Positions 25,011 through 32,601 of a DNA stretch of 64,000 nucleotides are shown piece after piece. The stretch is from Actinacidiphila acididurans (GTDB lineage Bacteria; Actinomycetota; Actinomycetes; Streptomycetales; Streptomycetaceae). The notes below the pieces were generated by a model. It saw nothing but the letters and a program-made list of their open reading frames with translations, did not search any database and had not been told where the DNA came from. The stretch covers positions 1-64,000 of the forward strand of contig NZ_JADKYB010000031.1 of NCBI RefSeq assembly GCF_016918855.1, given 5' to 3'. Position 1 is the first letter of the stretch. Each line of letters begins with the position of its first letter. The translations under genes were made by a program, and so were the position numbers.

Positions 25011-25050
25011 CCCAGGCCCCCGCCAGGCGCCCCCGAGGCGCCCTGGCCCC

Positions 25051-25130
25051 GGCCGTACGCGGCCGTACGCGGCCGTACGCGGCCGTACGCGGCCGTACGC
25101 GGCCGTACGCGGCCGTACGCGGCCGTACGC
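25051..25130. repeat. Eight perfect 10-bp tandem repeats
   Basis: The unit GGCCGTACGC occurs eight times without error, followed by a degenerate partial copy to about 25140. The period is close to one DNA turn, and each unit contains the palindrome CGTACG. It lies in the space between the convergent kptA and F420-type oxidoreductase genes. It may be a slippage product, a protein-binding array or a hairpin-forming terminator region. Confidence 0.95.
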
Positions 25131-25199
25131 GGCCGACGGCCGACAGCGGCCGGCCGCGGGACCGGGGCGGGCGACGTCGGGGGACTCCCGCCGGGAACG

Positions 25200-26024
25200 T
25201 CAGCGGTAGCGGGCGGCCAGCTCGGCGTACCGGTCGAGGTTCTCCAGGCTCTGCGCCTCGGGTTCGGTCGGCAGATAGAGCAGCACGCGCTCGACACCGA
25301 GAGCGGCGTACCCCTCGATCACCTCGCTGTCGGTGGGTCCCGCGTAGACCGTGACCGGGATGTCCCGGTCCGCGGTGGCGCGCAGCCGCTCGATCATGCC
25401 GCCGAGCTTTTGCGGCGGGTAGGCGTTGACCAGCCAGGCGTCGCCGAACCGCGCGATGCGCGGGAACGCGGCCTCGCCGCCGCCCACGTAGATCGGCGGG
25501 TGCGGGCGCTGCACCGGCTTGGGCCAGGCGAAGACCGGGTCGAAGTTCACGAAGTCGCCGTGGAATTCGGCCTTTTCCTTGGTCCACAGCTCGACGATCG
25601 CGCCCAGGCGCTCGTCGACGAGGCGGCCGCGGGTGGCGGGGTCGGTACCGTGGTTGGCCATCTCCTCGCGGTTCCAGCCGACGCCCACGCCGAAGACGGC
25701 CCGGCCGTCGGAGACCAGGTCCAGCGAGGTCACCTCCTTCGCCGTGTGGATCGGGTCGCGCTGCGAGACCAGGGCGATGCCGGTGCCCACCAGCAGCCGC
25801 TCGGTCACGGTGGCGATGGCGGTCAGCGCCACGAAGGGGTCCAGCGTCCGGTAGTAGATGTCGGGCAGCTCGCCGCCGCCCGCGTACGGCGTACGCCGCT
25901 CGACCGGGATGTGGCTGTGCTCGGCGATGAACAGCGAGTCGAACCCGCGTTCCTCCAGGGCCCGGCCCAGCGGGACCGGCCGGATGCCCTGGTCGGTGAT
26001 GAAGGTGGAGATGCCGAACTTCAT
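25200..26024 (-). CDS. LLM-class F420-dependent oxidoreductase
   Basis: A 274-residue TIM-barrel flavin/F420 protein. FDSLFIAEHSHIP near residue 30, then LVGTGIALVSQRDPI and GRAVFGVGVGWNREEM, are typical of the mycobacterial and streptomycete F420 branch. The substrate is unknown. It is transcribed toward the 10-bp repeat array. The ATG at 26024 follows a GGAGCA site (AAGGAGCAGC) and fits the family N-terminus MKFGIST. Confidence 0.88.
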   Translation of the reverse strand: MKFGISTFITDQGIRPVPLGRALEERGFDSLFIAEHSHIPVERRTPYAGGGELPDIYYRTLDPFVALTAIATVTERLLVGTGIALVSQRDPIHTAKEVTSLDLVSDGRAVFGVGVGWNREEMANHGTDPATRGRLVDERLGAIVELWTKEKAEFHGDFVNFDPVFAWPKPVQRPHPPIYVGGGEAAFPRIARFGDAWLVNAYPPQKLGGMIERLRATADRDIPVTVYAGPTDSEVIEGYAALGVERVLLYLPTEPEAQSLENLDRYAELAARYR

Positions 26025-26180
26025 GCTGCTCCTTCGGTCGGATGGCCCTGCCCGACCCTAAGCCGTACCCGCCCGCCCCATCCCGCACCGCCACCGCACC
26101 AGGTTTTCGCTGTGAAGGAGCCCACCCCGGCTCCCGGGAATGCCTTGCCGGACCGGGCCGCGCGGGAAGGATGACCGGCC

Positions 26181-26704
26181 GTGGACAGCGCCGTACGTGT
26201 CAGACCCGCGCGGGCGGACGACCTCGCGGCATGCGGACGGCTCGCGTCGCAGTACAGCGGCGGGGCCGCCGCGGCCTGGTCGGAGCGGTTCGCGGCACTG
26301 CTGCCGCCCGGGCCGCACGCCCTGTTCGTGGCCGCTGAGCCCGGCTGCCCGGGCGGAATCTCGGCTACGGCAAGGTGCACCACTTCACGCGCGACGGGCA
26401 GGCACCGCCCGATGCCGCGCCGGACGGCTTCTATCTCTCCGGGCTGGTCGTCGCCCCGGGTCACCGGCACCAGGGCGTGGGCACCGCCCTGGTCCGGGCA
26501 CGGCTGGCATGGGTCGCGCGGCGGGCGCCGTACGCCTGGTATTTCGCCAACGCGCGCAACGTCGCGTCGCTGAGGCTGCACGCGGAGCTGGGCTTCGTCG
26601 AGGTGACCCGCGACTTCAGCTACCCCGGCGTGGAGTTCTCCGGCGGGGTCGGAGTCCTGTGCCGGGCCGACGTCACCGGGCCGGCCGGGGCGTCCGCGGG
26701 CTGA
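26181..26704 (+). pseudogene. GNAT acetyltransferase split by a frameshift
   Basis: The GTG frame at 26181 gives a GNAT start (VRVRPARADDLAACGRLASQ). Near 26347-26356 the reading moves to another frame, with NLGYGKVHHFTRDG, then GLVVAPGHRHQGVGTALVRA (the acetyl-CoA loop) and ARNVASLRLHAELGFVEV. One missing base in a C/G run explains the break. Joined, the protein would have about 174 residues, a normal GNAT size. The substrate is unknown. Confidence 0.72.
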
Positions 26705-27209
26705 CCCGGGCGCCGCGGCCGGGCACCGGGGGGCCGGCGCGCGACAGCGGCGAACTCGCTCCCTGAGCGCCCTCGAACCCCCTCCTCGCACCCTCGGGTC
26801 GCCCGCATTCTTCCCGTCATTCCCTTAATGACTTTATGTCCGTTTTAATCCCATGTGGCATAAAAGGCGCTTTACGCGCCCTGAACGCACCGCGCCCGCC
26901 GGGTCACCCCATGTCGCTCAATGAAGGCCCGCTGAGTGATGCACAGCACATTACCTGGATCACTTACGAAGAAAGCTAGTAGAAACCCTCGCCCGGACTC
27001 TCCCCTGGCAGCCGGCGCGAAATGCGGGTGGCAATGCCACGCACGCCCAGCGACCTACTATCACGCTTAGCAAAAAGGGTAATTGTGGCGGAATTTATCC
27101 GCTGCTAAGAATGTGCCCGCCGCAGCGAACCGCTAATCGGAAATGCGGGTCGGATTGACGGAGGGACCGGCAACTGCGGGCAAGCAATAACTGGAACGAG
27201 GTCCGCACC
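26705..27209. other. AT-richer leader region before the LysM transglycosylase gene
   Basis: About 500 bases without a gene. Much of 26800-27100 is clearly less GC-rich than the rest of the window and includes runs such as TTTTAATCCC and a GGCGCTTTACGCGCC hairpin near 26870. It probably holds the promoter and a long untranslated leader. I looked for the c-di-AMP (ydaO) riboswitch often found before such genes and did not see its conserved blocks. Confidence 0.45.
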
Positions 27210-28037
27210 ATGCCGAAACACGCCTTCACGCGCTCGAAGAAGACGCGTCTGTTCGCCACCGGTGGCGCTGTCGCCGTCGGCGCCTTCGCGCTGAGCTGCG
27301 CGGTCATGCCGGGAACGGCCCTGGCCGCCACCTCCTCTTCCGCCACTCCGGCCGCGAACACCACGAGCGCCGCGAAGACCGCGTCGGCTTCCGGGTCCGC
27401 CACCACCACGTACACCGTGAAGTGGGGCGACACCCTGTTCAAGATCGCCCGCACGCACAACGTGCAGGGCGGCTACTGGTCCATAGCCAAGACCAACCAC
27501 ATCGCCAACCCGAACCTGATCTACCCCGGCCAGGTCCTGACCCTGCCGGCCGCGGCGGCGGGCACGTCCTCGTCGTCCACGTCCATGACGGGCACCTCCA
27601 CGACGGCGTCGTCCTCGTCCTCGTCCACCGCGCAGGCCGTTCCGGCCTCCGCGACGACGCCGGCCCCGTCCAGCACGTCCAGCTCCACCAGCACGTCCAG
27701 CACGTCGACCCAGTACGCCAACAACCTGGACGGCTGGATCAAGCAGTCGCTGGCGATCATGGCCCAGAACGGGATCCCGGGAACGTACAACGGCATCTAC
27801 CGCAACGTCATGCGGGAGTCCTCGGGCAACCCGAACGCCATCAACCTGTGGGACTCCAACGCGGCCGCCGGCCACCCGTCCAAGGGTCTGCTCCAGACGA
27901 TCCAGTCCACCTTCGACGCCTACCACGTGCCGGGCACCTCGTACAACATCTACGACCCGGTCGCGAACATCACCGCGGCGTGCAACTACGCGTACCACCG
28001 GTACGGCTCGATCGACAACGTCAACGGCCCGTACTAA
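27210..28037 (+). CDS. Secreted LysM-domain lytic transglycosylase
   Basis: A 275-residue exported protein. The signal peptide runs to about residue 39 and ends PGTALAA. A LysM domain follows at 67-112 (YTVKWGDTLFKIARTHN, then NLIYPGQVLTLP), then a Ser/Thr-rich linker. The C-terminal 100 residues have a transglycosylase fold with VMRESSGNPNAIN, carrying the likely catalytic Glu, and SKGLLQTIQSTF. It should bind peptidoglycan and cleave its glycan strands during growth or germination. The long leader ahead of it suggests regulated expression. Confidence 0.9.
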   Translation: MPKHAFTRSKKTRLFATGGAVAVGAFALSCAVMPGTALAATSSSATPAANTTSAAKTASASGSATTTYTVKWGDTLFKIARTHNVQGGYWSIAKTNHIANPNLIYPGQVLTLPAAAAGTSSSSTSMTGTSTTASSSSSSTAQAVPASATTPAPSSTSSSTSTSSTSTQYANNLDGWIKQSLAIMAQNGIPGTYNGIYRNVMRESSGNPNAINLWDSNAAAGHPSKGLLQTIQSTFDAYHVPGTSYNIYDPVANITAACNYAYHRYGSIDNVNGPY

Positions 28038-28307
28038 ACCGGCTGATCGACTGACCGTCGGCCGGCGAACAGCCGGCCCACCGACGTGATCCCGACCTGA
28101 CTCCGGCATCCGCGGTCTGCCCGTGGCCGATCCCTCGGCCACGGGCAGGGCCGTTTCCCGGACGCCCGGAGCCGGACACCAGCAACCGCCGTGCGGCAAG
28201 CCGGATTTGCCGGGCGCGGGTGCCGCGGAAAGCGGCCGTGGCGCGGGAGTTGCCCCCTATGCTGGCCGCCCAAAGCTGTGCTTGTCAGGAAACAGGGGGG
28301 GTTGGTC

Positions 28308-28922
28308 ATGTCTGCCCGTATTCGCAGACGGGTGCTGCCACTGTGCGTGGCCGCGCTCGTGAGCGTCGCGATCGGGAGTACGACGACGGCCGAGGCGGCC
28401 ACCACGACGGTCTCACCCGTCACCATCGTCAAGAAGGCCCGGAAACTGCCGGTGTGGCAGGTCGTCATCGCCGGGAAGGCCAGCGGTCACGCGTTCCGGC
28501 GCTCCGCGCTGCTCGCCCTGGCCCCGACGCAGACCCGGGTCACCACCAACGGCGTCAACCCGCTGGACCTGTGCCTGATCTCGGGCACACCGGCGGTCCA
28601 GCCGCAGCCCGGCGCCATCCACTTCAGCAGCAACTCCGCGTGCTACGGCTACCGTTCGCGCTTGGACATGGGGTACGTGAAGGTCTCGGGGGGCACCGCC
28701 ACCTTCACGCCCGACTCCCGGCTGTCGGCGACCTTCGTCAACAACCACACGTCCTCGTACGGCGTGACCGCCTGCATCTACTACCCGGTCTCGGGCAAGG
28801 GGACGTACACCTTCTACTCCAACGGTGTGGTCCGGGGCACCGTGGTCTACTCCGGGTTCGGCGGCTTCGGCTGCGGCTGGTCCACGTACGTGGCCGCGGT
28901 CGCGGGCAAGCGCGCCCAGTGA
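28308..28922 (+). CDS. Secreted protein of unknown function
   Basis: A 204-residue protein with a signal peptide cleaved after about TTAEA. The mature part has a serine/glycine/tyrosine-rich beta pattern and four cysteines, in LDLCLI, NSACYGY, VTACIYY and GFGCGW, which may form two disulfides. I do not recognise the family. It lies alone between the transglycosylase and the DinB-like gene. Confidence 0.7.
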   Translation: MSARIRRRVLPLCVAALVSVAIGSTTTAEAATTTVSPVTIVKKARKLPVWQVVIAGKASGHAFRRSALLALAPTQTRVTTNGVNPLDLCLISGTPAVQPQPGAIHFSSNSACYGYRSRLDMGYVKVSGGTATFTPDSRLSATFVNNHTSSYGVTACIYYPVSGKGTYTFYSNGVVRGTVVYSGFGGFGCGWSTYVAAVAGKRAQ

Positions 28923-29042
28923 CACCGACGCCGGGGGCCGGTACGGGAGCGGCAACGCCCGTACCGGCCCCCGGTCGTTCCCGGCGCCCGGGACACGGCC
29001 GCGCTCGCCGGCGCCGCACCGCCGGTGCCGTACCCTCGCACC

Positions 29043-29548
29043 GTGACCGAGACCCAGCCACGCGGTGACCTGCGGCCACCGGGCATCGACGCCGACGAGG
29101 CGACCACGCTGCTGACCTTCCTGGACTACCTGCGCAACGCGGTGGCGGCCAAGACGGCCGACCTCGCGGAGCAGGAGGCCCGCCGGCCCGGGGTGCCGTC
29201 CGGGACGAGCCTGCTCGGCCTGGTCAAGCACCTGGCCGCGGTCGAGCACAACTGGTTCGTGTGGGCCTACACCGGCGCGGGCGAGGCCCCGTTGGACGAC
29301 GAAGCACCGGCGCGAGCGAGGGCGAGAGCGTCCACGACGTGCTGGCCGCCTACCGGGACGCGGTGGCGCGCAGCAACGCGGTCGTCGCGAACTGCCCGGA
29401 TCTGACCCGGCCCGGGGCGCGTTCGCTGCGGGAGACCCCTCCCCCGTCGATGCGCTGGATCCTGGTGCACATGATCGAGGAGACGGCCCGGCACACCGGC
29501 CACGCCGACATCCTGCGTGAGCAGATCGACGGCAGTACGGGGCGGTAG
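29043..29548 (+). pseudogene. DinB/DUF664-family protein split by a frameshift
   Basis: The GTG frame at 29043 encodes a DUF664 start (LTFLDYLRNAVAAKTADL, then LLGLVKHLAAVEHNWFVW with a metal-type His). Near 29300 the reading must shift back one base to continue with GASEGESVHDVLAAYRDAV and MRWILVHMIEETARHTGHAD, which has the second His pair. The intact product would have about 168 residues. TACCCT at 29031-29036 lies six bases before the GTG, so the message would be leaderless. It may be a real loss or a sequence error. Confidence 0.72.
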
Positions 29549-29616
29549 TCAGGGCGCCGCCCATGCCGAACCCGCCGGCGTGTGCCGAAATGCCGGAAAG
29601 GCGCGGATACGGGGAA

Positions 29617-29643
29617 GGGCCCGCCGGACCGACCGGCGGGCCC
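29617..29643. terminator. Bidirectional hairpin terminator
   Basis: GGGCCCGCCGG (29617-29627) and CCGGCGGGCCC (29633-29643) form a perfect 11-bp stem with a five-base loop. It sits between the convergent DinB-like and universal stress protein genes. It lacks a long T tract, as is common in Streptomyces. Confidence 0.75.
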
Positions 29644-29696
29644 TGTGCCGCGGCTCACCCGGGGCGCGATCGCCCCGGCCGGCCGTACGGGGAGGG

Positions 29697-30134
29697 TTAC
29701 GCCTCGCTGCGGACCACGAGGACCGAGACCGGCGCGCTCTTGGCGACGCCGCGGCTCACGCTGGAGTGCAGCAGCGCGGATATGCCGCTGTAGTGGCCGG
29801 GACCCACCGCGATGAGGTCGCTGCCCAGCGCCTCGGCCCGCTCCACGAGGATGGCGGCCAGGTCCTCGCGCAGGCCCTCGTCCACCTCGCCGTCGGCCTC
29901 GATGCCTTCCGACCGCAGCCGGGCGAGCGCGTCGTCCACGACCTGGCGGCCCTCGGCGGCCTCCTCGACCGGGAGGACGGCGCCGCCGGTCAGCCCGCCG
30001 GTGATGACCTCGGACGGCCGGATGTGGATGACGTGGACCGACCCGCCGGTCAGCTTGGCGAGGTTGGCGACGTTGTCCAGCACGGCAGTGGCATGCGGCG
30101 TGCCATCGACAGCGGCGAGGATCTTCTTGAACAT
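29697..30134 (-). CDS. Universal stress protein (UspA family)
   Basis: A 145-residue single Usp domain. It starts with KKILAAVDGTPHATAVLDNV and ends with the nucleotide-binding loop GPGHYSGISALLHSSVSRGV, followed by SVLVV. The glycine/serine loop suggests it can bind ATP. It is a soluble stress-response protein, and a more precise role is not visible. Confidence 0.88.
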   Translation of the reverse strand: MFKKILAAVDGTPHATAVLDNVANLAKLTGGSVHVIHIRPSEVITGGLTGGAVLPVEEAAEGRQVVDDALARLRSEGIEADGEVDEGLREDLAAILVERAEALGSDLIAVGPGHYSGISALLHSSVSRGVAKSAPVSVLVVRSEA

Positions 30135-30403
30135 GGAGTCAGCTTCCTTGCATCAAGGGGGTCTCGGGGTTCCTTCGGCCCTTCGTACCAGGTCAGCGAC
30201 CCGCAGAGGCGCTCGATTCCCAGCCCGCGGGTGATACCGGTCACGTCGCCCGGCCGCCCGTTTCCGCCGCTCCCGCCCCCGCGTGCGCGCGGCCGTCAAC
30301 TCGGCGCCGCGACACGGCCGGAGCGGGTGCGCGGGAGTTCCGGCGGATCACGCGGCGCTTGCCTAAGATGGCGCAGCGTGAGCACTTCACCGGGTGGTGA
30401 CTC

Positions 30404-31027
30404 GTGTTCCTGATGCGGCCGGCCCGGGCCGAGGACCAGGACACGGTGCGTGAGCTGGTCGAGGTACGGAGTCAGTGGCTGGAGCGGCGCGGCCTGCCCG
30501 GCTGGCGGGACAGCGCCCGGCAGCTCGCCGCGCGCTGCGGCACGCATCAGGGGACCGTGTGGCTGCTGGAACGGGCCGGGCAGGTGATCGGGCACACCAC
30601 CGTACGGCGGGACTTCGGGCCGCCGTGGGGCTGGACGCCGGAGGAACTGGCCGAGCCGGCGCTGTACTTGAGCGACACGGTGACGCATCCCGCGCACCGG
30701 GACGCCGAGCCGGGGTCCTTGATGTCGCTGTGGGCGGTCGACCGGGCCGCGCGGGAGGGGCGGGCGTGGGTGCGGCGCGACTGCACCTCGACCGCGGTGG
30801 TGGCCCACTGGGCGGCGCGCGGATTCGCCGTGGTGCACGACGTACCCGGGCCGCCCCGCCGGGTGTTCACCCTGGCCCGGCGGGCGGAGCGCCAGGCGTG
30901 GCTGCGGGACGTACTGCGGGTGGAAACGCCCGCCCCGGCCGCCGACAGCCCGACGCCGGCGCACGGGGGCGCCCTTGCGGTCGTACGTCCACCGGCTCGC
31001 GTCCGCTGCCCGGGAACGGAGCGGTAA
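30404..31027 (+). CDS. GNAT-family acetyltransferase
   Basis: A 207-residue protein with a GNAT fold. It begins RPARAEDQDTVRELVEVRSQWL and carries YLSDTVTHPAHRDAEPG, a weak version of the acetyl-CoA loop. Next come LMSLWAVDRAAREGRAWVRR and HWAARGFAVVHD. The last 35 residues are Pro/Ala-rich. The acetyl-CoA motif is poorly kept, so activity is uncertain. GTG 30404 is used, and ATG 30413 is equally possible. Confidence 0.75.
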   Translation: MFLMRPARAEDQDTVRELVEVRSQWLERRGLPGWRDSARQLAARCGTHQGTVWLLERAGQVIGHTTVRRDFGPPWGWTPEELAEPALYLSDTVTHPAHRDAEPGSLMSLWAVDRAAREGRAWVRRDCTSTAVVAHWAARGFAVVHDVPGPPRRVFTLARRAERQAWLRDVLRVETPAPAADSPTPAHGGALAVVRPPARVRCPGTER

Positions 31028-31081
31028 CGCCCGGCGGCCCGGGCGCCCGACGGCACGCCCCGGGCCCGTCCGCATCGGCCC

Positions 31082-31131
31082 GAACCGGTACGGATCGGTA
31101 TGGATCGGTTGGGATCGATACGGATCGGTCC
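31082..31131. repeat. Degenerate 10-bp tandem repeat, GGATCGGTAC type
   Basis: Four units of GGATCGGTNN (31092-31131) follow one weaker unit (31082-31091). The period is exactly 10 bases. It lies about 130 bases upstream of the unknown gene at 31258. Confidence 0.8.
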
Positions 31132-31257
31132 GGGAGAACCGCCGGTGAACCAGCACGAACCGAAACGAAATCGCACCGACTTGCACGTACTCGCACGGAC
31201 CCGCACAACACAACAGAGCCCGACCGAGCCCGATGGAGCCCCATGGAGGAGGACCAC

Positions 31258-32253
31258 GTGTCGATACGGCCGGCGGTGCCGGCGCGGTGGGAGGAGCGGC
31301 ACCGGGACGCGTTCGGCTGCTCGGCCTGGGAACGGGCGCTGCACCACGCGTGGGTGCTCACCTGCTGGCGGCCGAACCCGGAACTGGGCGGCCAGCCGGA
31401 CCCGCACCTGGCCGAGCAGGACGGCCTCGCGGTGGCGTCCGTCCTGTACGGAGCGGCGCAGGCGCACCACCTGCTGGTGGACGATCTGCCGCTGGACGAG
31501 GCGGCGCTGTTCGCCACGACCGTGCTGAGCGCGAGCCTGGACCCGCCAAGACCCAGACTGCCGGCGCCGAGACACGGCGCCGTGCTCACCGACGAGGGAC
31601 TGGGCCGGGTACTGCGGGCCCTGGGTCCGCACGACGCGGGCGCCGATCCGCCGCTGCCGCCCGCCCGGGTGGGCTACCGCACCCGTGACCTGCTCGCCCG
31701 TCCCGGCGGGCACACCCGCCCGTACCGGGACGACTGGTCGATGTACGTGGGGCTCGCCTGGGACGGCATAGACCAGACGGGCGGGCGGCCCGGCGACCGG
31801 GCCGGAGAGGTGGCCCGGCGGGCGGAGGGCATCAGACCGCCCGAGGCCCTGCGACGGCTGGCGGCCACCCACCCGGACCTGCGCGTCTTGGCCACCGAGG
31901 GGCGCCTGCCCCGGGCCACGGCCGGCGCCTCCTGGCTCTCCCACGCCGGCCGACTGATCTGCCTGTCGTACGAGGTGGTGGCCGCGATCGGGCAGTCCCC
32001 CCTCGATCCGGGCACGCTCCCGCTGCCCGTGATGGGCGCCATACGGGCCTACGCCACGGCCGTCGACAGCCTGGCCGCGGCCGCCCGGGACTTACAGGGC
32101 CTGTGGCGGGCGCACGCCGGGCAGCGGCCGGAGCCCGACCCCGCGCGCTGGGCGGAACAGGAGATCCCGCCCTCCCTGCACGCCCAACTGCGCGACACCG
32201 AGCGGTGCCTGGCCGCGATCTGCGCGGTCCTGCTGGGGCCGGCCAGCGGCTGA
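31258..32253 (+). CDS. Conserved-looking protein of unknown function
   Basis: A 331-residue soluble, Ala/Arg/Pro-rich protein that I do not recognise. Good coding character is seen in ERALHHAWVLTCWRPNPEL, QAHHLLVDDLPLDEAALFA and RLICLSYEVVAAIGQS. There is no signal peptide or membrane segment. GTG 31258 has GGAGGAGG five bases upstream. ATG 31243 is in frame but overlaps that site. It is flanked on both sides by 10-bp repeats. Confidence 0.7.
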   Translation: MSIRPAVPARWEERHRDAFGCSAWERALHHAWVLTCWRPNPELGGQPDPHLAEQDGLAVASVLYGAAQAHHLLVDDLPLDEAALFATTVLSASLDPPRPRLPAPRHGAVLTDEGLGRVLRALGPHDAGADPPLPPARVGYRTRDLLARPGGHTRPYRDDWSMYVGLAWDGIDQTGGRPGDRAGEVARRAEGIRPPEALRRLAATHPDLRVLATEGRLPRATAGASWLSHAGRLICLSYEVVAAIGQSPLDPGTLPLPVMGAIRAYATAVDSLAAAARDLQGLWRAHAGQRPEPDPARWAEQEIPPSLHAQLRDTERCLAAICAVLLGPASG

Positions 32254-32290
32254 CCGGGATTGATCGGGACTGATCGGGACTGATCGGGGA
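32251..32290. repeat. 10-bp tandem repeat, TGATCGGGAC type
   Basis: Four consecutive 10-base units, one TGACCGGGAT, two TGATCGGGAC and one TGATCGGGGA, begin at the stop codon of the unknown gene. This is the third 10-bp-period array in the window. Confidence 0.85.
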
Positions 32291-32601
32291 CGACCGGCGC
32301 GGGAGCACGGAGCCGCGCGCGTCCGGGGCGGGTCACCGGCGGCGTACCCGGGCCCGTACGGCCGGGGCGGCGACCCGGCAGCACGATAGGGACGTGGCAG
32401 GGCACGACAGGACGCGGCGGGACCCGACAGCACGCGGTGGCGCGCGGAGACGCCCGGAGGACGCCGGGCGGGTCGGCGTTGGCGGGCGGCACGCGCCGGA
32501 GGAATGCTGGAAACCTGCCCGGCGGGCTGCCGGACGGCACGGCGGGACCGGATACGGGGCAGGGAGCCGATCCGGTACGGGACGACGCGCGCGAGGTGGG
32601 C
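32291..32601. other. Spacer with weak 10-11 bp periodicity
   Basis: About 310 bases without a supported gene. Around 32390-32450 the sequence repeats loosely as GGCACGACAGGACGCGG-like units. The frame of the next gene stays open back to 32437, but its composition there is unlike protein. The promoter of the MOSC fusion gene is presumably here. Confidence 0.4.

Noticed and set aside
25051..25130. A CRISPR array
   Set aside because: The units are 10 bases with no spacers, and no cas genes are present. It is a simple tandem repeat.
26821..27209. A ydaO (c-di-AMP) riboswitch before the LysM gene
   Set aside because: The position fits, but the conserved blocks of that riboswitch are not visible. 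I only report an AT-richer leader.
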